From: Sistotremastrum niveocremeum HHB9708 | Taxonomy: Eukaryota; Basidiomycota; Agaricomycetes; Sistotremastrales; Sistotremastraceae | Length of the DNA: 64,000 nucleotides | Assembly: GCA_001630475.1 (NCBI GenBank) | Contig: KV419424.1 | Span: 312,931-376,930 of the forward strand | Direction: 5' to 3' | Part shown: positions 56,418 through 64,000 of the stretch, one piece after another | How the letters are laid out: each line of letters begins with the position of its first letter | Position numbering within the stretch: position 1 is the first letter of the stretch | Made by a program: the position numbers and the translations under genes | The notes under the pieces: generated by a model | What the model was told of the DNA's origin: nothing | Databases searched by the model: none | The model's input: the letters and a program-made list of their open reading frames with translations, nothing else

Positions 56418-58048
56418 TCAATATGTCAAAGCTTTGATGATGCCGTCGAGTACTCGTACAGCATCCGGAATGTAGAACTTTTCATATTGTAATGCCACAG
56501 GGGTGCTAATTTCAGAATCTCTGTCAGTATTTAGATTGAAGGTCTTATGACGACTTACTCCCATCCGGTAACGCGATGAACCGGAGCTTCCAAGCGAAGA
56601 AAACACCGCTTCTGTATTTCAGTAGCAATCTCTCCAGCAACGCCGCCCGTTCGACCAGCTTCATGTACAATGAGCAATCTGCCGGTTTTCTGGACGCTCT
56701 TCACGACAGTGTCAACGTCCCAGGGTAAGATTGTCCTGAGGTCTATTAATTCCACCGAGGCAGACCGGACGGATTGAGGAATGAGGGCATCGAGAGAGGG
56801 AGGTGGTTGAGACAAATGATGTATCGCAGTTTCGCAAGTGTAAACTGGAGTTCCGTATGTTAGAATGGTCAGATCGGATCCGCTCGTTAGAATTTCGGCC
56901 TGAGAAAGGGGAAGCTCATAGTCATCCAAAGGGACTTGTTCAACTGGAGACAAGCTGTCAGACAATACGGATACAATAGGTATGCTCATTCATACTTGCA
57001 GATCGATAAAGAATTTTCGGCTCCATGAATATGACGGGATTAGGGTCACGAATGGAGGCCAAGAGAAGGCCTTTGGCTTGTATCGGCGAGCGCGGGATGA
57101 CAATCTTTACAAGAATGAGAGCGATCGAGAAAGTGGGTGGTACAATTCACCTTTAAACCCGCAGCACCTAGAAAAAACCCTTCTGGACTCTGCGAATGAT
57201 AGAGGCCCCCGTGACCAACAGCCATAGTAGGCGTGCGGATGGTCAAGCCTCCCACGTTGTATTGACCACCTGAGCGATAACGTAGTTTGGCAGCTTCATT
57301 GACGAGCTGTAACTAAGTAAGGCATCTGCGGGGCACTATGATTGTCGAAAGACTCATACCTGATCAAAGGCGGGATAGATGTAATCCGAGAATTGAATTT
57401 CAGCAATAGCGGTTTGGCCCATTGCGGCCAGACCTATTCCAAAACCAGCGATGCCTTGTTCAGTTAACGGTGTGTTAAAGACTCTCTCGCGACCTGGTCA
57501 TGATGAGATAAGAAACAGATAAGAAACATGAGAGTAAGGTAGAAGTAGGCACCGAATTCCTCCGCAAGGCCCATGGTACATCTAAAGACCCCCCCGAAAG
57601 CCACGTCCTCTCCGAATACCACAGCAGTTTCATCCTTGTTCAGTGCAATACTGCCACAGGTGAGCTATGAAGTTGTAGGTACGCAAGTGATGATACCTCA
57701 TCGCGTCTCGGACAGCCTGGTAAGTGTTCATCTTGCGAGTCTCTCGTGAATCGACGAGCACGGAACTGGAAGATCCGACTTGGGGGTCATCGCACCATCG
57801 TATGGATGGGGTCTTTAATGCGGCCTCTCGAGTAGAACGGAGCAAAGTGGATGTCGCTATGGAGGGCACATGGCCGCCAGCTGGGGGAGGCTCGATTGCA
57901 GCCTCCGTGGACATAAATCTGGAGATGACTGTAGAAACATTCTGGAACACTAGTTTGAGCAGAGAGACCAGAATATTTCTGAGATATATACCTTTGAGGG
58001 ATAGTGAGTTGAAAGTCGCGCAGGACGACCCAACCTCGGACGCAACAT
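56418..58048 (-). CDS. bckdhb: Branched-chain 2-oxoacid dehydrogenase E1-beta, mitochondrial
   Basis: The beta subunit of the thiamine-dependent E1 that decarboxylates the keto acids of Leu, Ile and Val. On the minus strand it starts [18 protein letters not shown], a good mitochondrial presequence, then [122 protein letters not shown] and [17 protein letters not shown], ending [17 protein letters not shown]. The exact join of the first two exons near 57.97 kb is not settled. Its product feeds isovaleryl-CoA to the IVD enzyme at 4-6 kb. Divergent from the CreC-like gene with 38 nt between ATGs. Confidence 0.92.
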
Positions 58049-58086
58049 AGCCAGGGACGCGGACTCCGTGGTCAGATCCGACGACG

Positions 58087-60364
58087 ATGGAACTCGTCAA
58101 TGATTCGACGTTTGTGGCCCCTGAAGGTGTCTACTCACTGACAGAGGATATCAAGGCCCCGACGTTTGGGACTGGCACTGTCATGAATGCCCAACAGTCT
58201 CAATATCCTACACGAGTCTCTACGGTCACCATCCACTTCCCAGGCCCAAAGGCAGCTGGCTCTGCTGGCCTCGCTGTTCTGTTGGGAGGCACCAAGGACT
58301 CAAAGGCTAAAGAGAAAGAGAAAGAAAAGGAGAAAGAAACGGATCGTGCCAGCAATTCAAGCAGCGAGCACCTCGATGACCAGGACACCTTCGCATCTCC
58401 AGACCCTGTCCAGCCCAACGATCCACTGTCTCCAAAGCCTGCAAGCCCCCTCTTCCCACCCACTCCCACACAGACCGGGAAGAAAAAGTCAATCTTGCGC
58501 CCCAAGCACAATATACGTACCACATCGTCCACATTCGTCACCCGTCTGCATAGCGTGGAGGGCCTCAACAGGATTCTTACTGTATTTTTTCCCAATCTCG
58601 TACCCGAATCACCATCTAATGTCTATCATAGTCAAAACAAGGAGATGTTACTTTTCTATTCTATAATTCTGGCAAAAGCTTTTTCTGGACGGAGATCGGC
58701 AGCAAGACCAAAGTTAGCCAAGCTTCGTCGAAAGAAGCCTTCCTGACCCTCTTCTATAGGACCCGCTTGCTCGTATCACTTTCTCCGCATTCCCTACTTG
58801 TCACGATGTCAACCTTGCAACGGCTTCTCCGGACAGAATTGATGTCGTGATTGGTTTCAGCACGGGTGACCTGGTTTGGTTTGGTGAGCTGGGTTTGCAT
58901 TTGCATACAGCGGGCTGCTGAACCAACGTTATTTCCAGACCCTCTTTCATCTCGCTACGTGCGGTTGAATAAACAGGTGCATTACCTGTTCTCTCTTCCC
59001 CTATTCCACGTTAACCTACGTCGCAAGTAGGGTAGCATCTCTACTTCTCCATGCCTCTCCGTTCACTGGGTCCCGACATCTCATACCCTCTTTTTCACCT
59101 GCCATGCTGATGGCACTATGATACTTTTCGACAAGGAGCGGGAAGACGGTACTTTCACACGCATCCTCGGTAGCTCTGCGCAGACTCCGAAGCCAGAGTC
59201 TGAGGCAAGCGCTGACATCGGGCATTCCCCATCGGATTTCAGCTCAGACTGGGACACTCTCAGCGGTATTATTGTGTCGACGCCTCCCTTACTCGCTGCT
59301 AAGGCAGGACAAAGTGGATCTAACAACATACATTCGCCGACGGGAAAAGAAAAACCAGCGAGAAACCCAGTGGCACACTGGAAGGTCTCTCGCCGTCCAA
59401 TTCCCGGTATGACTATTCTCATATCTCATGTCACTTTCCGTGACTCTTGATCATCAGACTTCACATTTTCCCCCGATGCTCGATATGTGGCCGTGATCTC
59501 AGAAGATGGATACTTACGCATAATAGATGTAGAGCACGAAGAGTGAGTTCAGTGAGTAAGTCAATCATGCGGATCTCACTAAGAAACAACAGCTTGATCG
59601 ACTGCTATGCTTCTTATTTTGGTGCCCTGACCTGTGTCGCATGGTCGCCTGACAGCCGATTCATTCTGGTATGTAAACGTATCTTCTCAGCGCATGATTG
59701 TTGATTTCAGATAGACAGGAGGCCAAGATGATCTAGTCACTATCTTCTCTCCGGCAGAACGGCGTCTGATAGCACGTTGCTCGGGCCACTCATCCTTCAT
59801 ATCCGCTCTCGCTTTCGACCCATTTCGATGTGATGGAAGAACATACCGTTTTGGAAGCGTCGGTGAAGACAATAAATTGATTCTAGTATGTTCATTCAGT
59901 CCGGTCCACGGAGTTATTTTGACATTCTTTCCGTAGTGGGACTTTTCCAGCGGTGCAATACATCGCCCTAAGCTCCAGCCCGGGCTACACAGGTTCTCTC
60001 TATCATCTACATTCGAATTGGTTTTACCTAAGCGCGGAGAAACTAACGACCCTTCAAGTCCTCCAGTCCCAGATGCGTCTGGAACAGGATCTCCACGTTA
60101 TCATCCGGCCCCCTCGAAGAATGAAGCTGCCGTTTTGCAGCCTGTTCTAGTACGTGATCGTTTGATGAGTCTCGACCAATGTCAACCATCTGAGCAATCG
60201 ACTTCTAGATCAAACAGCTGGATGGTGACATGCTGTCATATCTCAATTTTCTTCGTGACAGCATATTGTCAGTCACCAAGACGGGCAGTATCAAGGCCTG
60301 GGTTCGACCATTGGCACCTGCCCGTCACAGGCACCCGAAAAATGCAGGAACTCTGTCTATTTAA
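58087..60364 (+). CDS. creC: CreC/WDR20-like WD40 protein
   Basis: Fungal CreC is a WD40 partner that stabilises the deubiquitinase CreB in carbon catabolite repression; WDR20 is the animal relative. The start is [19 protein letters not shown]. The N-terminal third is disordered with a Lys-Glu run (58306-58342). After introns near 58.6 and 58.7 kb the read is [47 protein letters not shown]. Then [83 protein letters not shown], matching the CreC propeller. It ends [14 protein letters not shown]. The CreC rather than general WDR20 role is inferred. Confidence 0.9.
58306..58342 (+). repeat. Purine-rich simple repeat coding for Lys-Glu
   Basis: An imperfect AAAGAG-type hexamer array inside the first exon of the CreC-like gene, giving alternating Lys-Glu. 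Length is likely to vary between strains. Confidence 0.6.
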
Positions 60365-60562
60365 TCCGGGTCATCTTTTGAGACGGTCCATCTAACTTAA
60401 CGTATCTTTATGTCTGGGGCATGTAAGCTTCTTTAGGAGTAACTAAATGGCGCTATGTCCGCGGGGCGGACAACCATTGAATGCGTCGACTTGAATAAAT
60501 ACTGGCTAGCGTGATATGCCGTCGGCGTCCCTATTTTACGAAGTCTTTGAGCAAGCAGCCAG

Positions 60563-61555
60563 ATGTCAGAGATTAAATTGCCATCGTCGTACCCCAGCAT
60601 CGCAAATCAGGTCGTGATTGTGACAGGTTTGTACTAAAAATCCAGACGCAGCACCCGGCTTACATCTATGCGGCCATTCAGGTGGATCTTCTGGAATAGG
60701 GCTTGCAACCGTCCTGCTATGTATACAGAATGGAGCTCGTGTTGTCATTGCAGATCTTTGTCCACCTCTTCCTTCCAACCTGCCCAATTCACCCCTATGG
60801 TCATTCACTAAAACTGATGTGGCCTCATGGAATGAGCTATCTCAGTTGTTTCGGACGACATACGAGCAGCACAACCGCATCGACATTCTCGTCGCGAATG
60901 CTGGCGTTGGAGAAGTTGAAGACCTTTTCCTCGATGAATTTGACGAAAGCACTGGAGAACTCCAGGAGCCCAAACATACGGTGCTCAGCGTCAACCTCCT
61001 GGGCGTCATCAACTCAGTAAAGTTGGCTGCCCACTACTTCCAAAAGAGTGGGCGTTGCGGAAAAATTGTTATGACCGGGAGCACTGCAGGTGGGATACTT
61101 TCTGGATTACAGCCCTCGCAGTATGGTTCTTGATTGTATTGACTTCTCCAACGCTGACAGCGTACCTCAACGAATGCTTGCCGGGCTATCAGGCAGCAAA
61201 ACATGGTCTCTTGGGCTTCATGCGAGCCATTAGGAAAACGGCACCTCGATTCAACGTTTCTATCAACATGGTGGCACCATGGATGACCATGTCAGCACTT
61301 ATGACGCCCGAGCTGCTCACAAAGGTGAAAGCAGCAGGTGTTCCGATCAACGAAGCAACCAGCGTCGCACAAGCAATAGTCTTTCTAGCAACCTGTGGTT
61401 GGAACGGAAAGACGTTATTTGTAGCTGGCAATTCGTGTACCGAGGTCGAAGATGCATTGGATTCAACGAGGCCTCTCTGGTTGGGAAGTGCTAATGACGA
61501 AGCGTGGAAGAAAGCGGAAAAGGTACAGTACTTTGAAAGCAGGAGTGGGTGGTAA
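60563..61555 (+). CDS. Short-chain dehydrogenase/reductase (cytosolic type)
   Basis: A classical NAD(P)-dependent short-chain dehydrogenase without presequence. The start is MSEIKLPSSYPSIANQVVIV. The cofactor motif TGGSSGIG is split by the first intron, after TG. NAG lies in ILVANAGVGE, the catalytic Ser in MTGSTA, and Tyr-Lys in YQAAKHG. The third exon join is best read from the G after GSTA (61090) to an acceptor near 61160, giving AYLNECLPGYQAAK; this reading alone keeps the active-site frame. The C-terminus (DEAWKKAEKVQYFE) is not family-typical. Overall pattern is like 15-hydroxyprostaglandin-dehydrogenase-type proteins; substrate unknown. Confidence 0.82.
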
Positions 61556-61604
61556 CAAAACATATAGGTAGCTGTGTGCAATATAAAATAAAGATTCAGA
61601 GCGC

Positions 61605-63494
61605 TTAGCTAGCGGACATTGTCCCCTTTGCAAGCCAATAGTCGCGTCGACGCCCATTGTCGGCAGACTTGGGCTTGGACACTGAATTAGGCAGAGATCT
61701 TGGCGTCTCGTGGACACTGGCTGCGAGAGGAGCTCCGTCATCACTGTCATCTTCGTCAGAGATGTATACATGCTTCTCCGGTGAGCGTCGTGATCGACTT
61801 CTTTGTATCTGATATCTGCTTTCTTCCTGATGCCCCGACTTGTCTGTGTCTTTCCTTGTTGGAGACGGAGGATTGGGTGATCTTGTATATATCCGAGTCA
61901 CGCCTTTAGCTATTCCCAATTTTCTGTGCAGGATGCCGCTCTCCCAGATTGCACGGACATCTTTGCGATGCGCAATGGTCTATGAAAGTCGTTATCGTCA
62001 CTTCAATGCGGAGGAGCTTAGAAAACTTACTTCGGGCGTCACACTCAGGATATTGGCGAGTATGCTCGAAGAACCATCAGGCCAGATTCCTCGTTCAGTA
62101 CGACTATATTTGGCTTCCATAAACAGTGATTGAGTGAGTCGGTCAAAAGCGCCCGCAAACGCAGATCGGACTCTTGGTATACTGAACGATCCCTTGGACA
62201 CGTCATTGGCTGTAAAATGGTCAGCAACAAATAGCAAAAGGGTATACTAGTACGAACAGGGATCCACAGGATCTTCAACCGATAACAGAAAACCCTGTCG
62301 AGGGTCCGCCCAGCCTCTCTCATACTTGTTATAGTATGTACCCCCTTCTCGAACAGAAATGCCTACTTCGGTGTAGTTGAAGCACTTTCCATAGCATTCA
62401 AAAAACTCGGGGATCAGAACGCCCAGGTTATGAGACGGATCAATCTCTGCTCTTCGGTGTTTCGGGTGCATCTGGTCCGTCCGACGTTCATGAATTTCGA
62501 GGTTCAAGACACAGGGAGCTCACCTGCAGGAAACTGATCACAAGCAGAACTGTACTGTAACTGCCCAGGCCACCAGTGAACACCTCATTGATGGATCTTT
62601 GACTCAGGAAAGCTTTCGCAACAAAAACGAGGCAGCGAATGGCCGGCAACTCCTCGAGAAATCGGTTCAGCAAAGCACCTGCCGCAACACCGTTCTCTTG
62701 ATTGATGCTAATATCAACTGGAAACTGGCCTGCAAGGAATGTGTAACAGTGCGCCGTGAACAAGATGCGCGACATACCAATCTCGGTGACAAACTTGACG
62801 ATGGGCACTCTGGCTTGTGCAATTACCGTGACTTGATCGGTAATACCAGAACGCTTCAGGGCGTTCGCTAGCGCTACCAACGTGCGTTTTTTATCCCTGT
62901 TGGAAAGCTCGTGGGATTGGAGGACAAGGTCGATGTCTCTGCGGACAGTCAGTTATAAGACAGATGCAAGCACGAAGTGTTCGTACGCAGTGGGGAGATA
63001 GAGTTTGGTTTGGAAGCTCCCGAATGGTAAAAGTGTGGCGTCAGGGAATGCACGCTTGACGACGCGTTCAATCTGTTGAACTACGAGGGATCTTATTTCG
63101 TGTTCTTCGGGAGTCGGAGATATCCAATTCGTAAAGGCCAGCGCTTCTCGATGTAGCCTATACGGGAATGAGACGGTGGCGTTGCAGAAAGGAGAATAAC
63201 AGACAGATCCGCGACATTGAGGCAGTCGTCACGATTAATGTGTTCCTCCCAAGGAATGTGGCTAATTTCTGGCCCTCTTTTTCTCTTCCCTGGTCGAGCG
63301 TCACGACCATCTCCGCCCTTTCTTTTTAGGCTGGGCGAGTCCACGGGTGTTTTACCTCTTCTGGGATGAGATTGCTCCCGTGGCTCAGCCGAAGGTGCCC
63401 GCGAGCTAGTAGCAATCGACGACGAGTCGTTAAACGGGATAAAATCTTGAGCACCAGTGAACCCAGTCAAGGTTGTAGTAGTTGTGGTCATCAT
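61605..63494 (-). CDS. TRF4: Non-canonical poly(A) polymerase, Trf4/Cid14 type
   Basis: The catalytic subunit of a TRAMP-type complex that adds short A tails to aberrant nuclear RNAs for exosome decay. On the minus strand the start MMTTTTTTLTGFTGAQDFIP is followed by a basic, disordered N-terminus. Catalytic part: FGSFQTKLYLPT and DIDLVLQS, the GS and first two Asp; VPIVKFVTEI and VDISINQENG, the third Asp. The central domain has NRFLEELPAIRCLVFVAKAF, RSINEVFTGGLGSYSTVLLV, NLGVLIPEFFECYGKCFNY and DPVDP then NDVSKGSFSIPRVRSAFAGA. The C-terminal exon is Arg/Ser-rich. The start is not certain: a second frame with an ATG at 63552 opens upstream (see findings). Confidence 0.9.
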
Positions 63495-63550
63495 CGTCGG
63501 ACAAACGAGATTCCGACTCCCGATTCCGATTTTTCGGTGGAGGCGCTGGC

Positions 63551-63892
63551 ATGCATCCACAGCTGACTGACAAGAAACTAGGTTGGCTCCCACTTGGCTG
63601 GCGTTGATTGCACGTTCTGACGATCCTTCCACCAGTCTGCAAAGATTTCATCATTGCTCTTGAGGCTTGTCATCAATCATGGGTCAAACGCATCACCGGA
63701 GGTTGTAACGATGTCAAGCATGAGCTTGGTCTGTGCCTCCGGAAAGAAGTCAAGAAATTGTAACGGCAGTTTTGCACTCATTTCTAATGTGATATACAGA
63801 GAATGCAGCGTGCTTCCTCAAATCGGGAAGAGGCCAAAATTCGAAGAGCTCGCGCTAGTCAAGCCATCCGGGATTTGCACGTTGATGATTAG
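63551..63892 (+). CDS. CMC2: Cytochrome c oxidase assembly factor Cmc2
   Basis: A twin CX9C protein of the mitochondrial intermembrane space that helps copper delivery and assembly of complex IV. Three exons (63551-63581, 63636-63748, 63800-63892) give 78 residues in frame. It starts MHPQLTDKKL, the Cmc2 signature start, then CKDFIIALEAC and CNDVKHELGLC, two perfect CX9C motifs. The C-terminus is a basic helix. Too short and split to show as one open frame. Divergent from TRF4. Confidence 0.92.
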
Positions 63893-64000
63893 GAGCATCA
63901 CTTGGGTTTATTGTGTGGTCTCGTCCAAATCGCCGCAGGGAATGTATTCTGGCAACCGACAGCTATGCTCATACAACAGTGTCCACCACACCCATAAGCA
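63893..64000. other. Window end, no feature recognised
   Basis: 108 nt after the CMC2 stop; nothing that I can assign. Confidence 0.5.

Overview
The window is nuclear DNA from a filamentous basidiomycete, most likely an Agaricomycete. Genes are packed on both strands and split by many introns of about 45-70 nt. The gene set includes White Collar-2, a Dad3 subunit of the DASH ring, a cellular RNA-dependent RNA polymerase, a Zn2Cys6 regulator, intron-bearing tRNAs and a WD40 protein of a type I associate with mushroom-forming fungi. I read about 28 protein genes and two tRNA genes. I found no transposon, viral relic or CRISPR array.

Layout. 1-13 kb: 3' end of an HSP104 disaggregase, a secreted type-B carboxylesterase, isovaleryl-CoA dehydrogenase, a Zn2Cys6 regulator, arginase (minus) divergent from inositol-pentakisphosphate 2-kinase, and a mitochondrial-type short-chain dehydrogenase (minus). 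13-25 kb: a membrane-anchored WD40 protein, a dehalogenase-like alpha/beta hydrolase (minus), a very long kinesin with a coiled-coil tail, and DAD3. 25-32 kb: ARPC1 (minus) divergent from WC-2, a BTB-like protein, a HYPK-like NatA regulator (minus) and TIM54. 31.6-43 kb: the meiotic helicase MER3/HFM1 (minus), methylenetetrahydrofolate reductase, an APC15-like subunit (minus) and a Kex2-type protease. 43.2-44.8 kb is the only sizeable gene-poor stretch. 44.8-50 kb: tRNA-Lys(CTT), two unrecognised proteins, tRNA-Ser(CGA), glutaminyl cyclase (minus) and TRAPP subunit Trs23. 50-64 kb: the RdRP (minus) divergent from SNW1/Prp45, branched-chain ketoacid dehydrogenase E1-beta (minus) divergent from a CreC-like WD40 protein, a second short-chain dehydrogenase, a Trf4-type poly(A) polymerase (minus) and CMC2.

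These are mostly unlinked housekeeping functions, not an operon-like cluster. Several themes recur: branched-chain amino-acid breakdown (IVD and BCKDH E1-beta), microtubule function (kinesin beside DAD3), RNA surveillance and silencing (RdRP and Trf4), and maturation of secreted proteins (Kex2-type protease and glutaminyl cyclase). The most notable sequence details are an intron cutting the RdRP catalytic motif, a 12-nt exon in the IVD gene, a frame-verified GC-AG intron in the kinesin, a large Ser/Pro insertion inside the kinesin motor, and neighbouring genes whose start or stop codons lie only 6-40 nt apart.

Exon models were read by eye from splice consensus and protein continuity. For the carboxylesterase, Zn2Cys6 factor, IPK1, kinesin, DAD3, WC-2, BTB-like, HYPK-like, TIM54, APC15-like, Kex2 and CMC2 genes I summed the exon lengths and the frame stayed open throughout. 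The others are less exact inside, and the 5' ends of the WD40 gene (about 13.04 kb) and the gene at 45.3 kb are unresolved.
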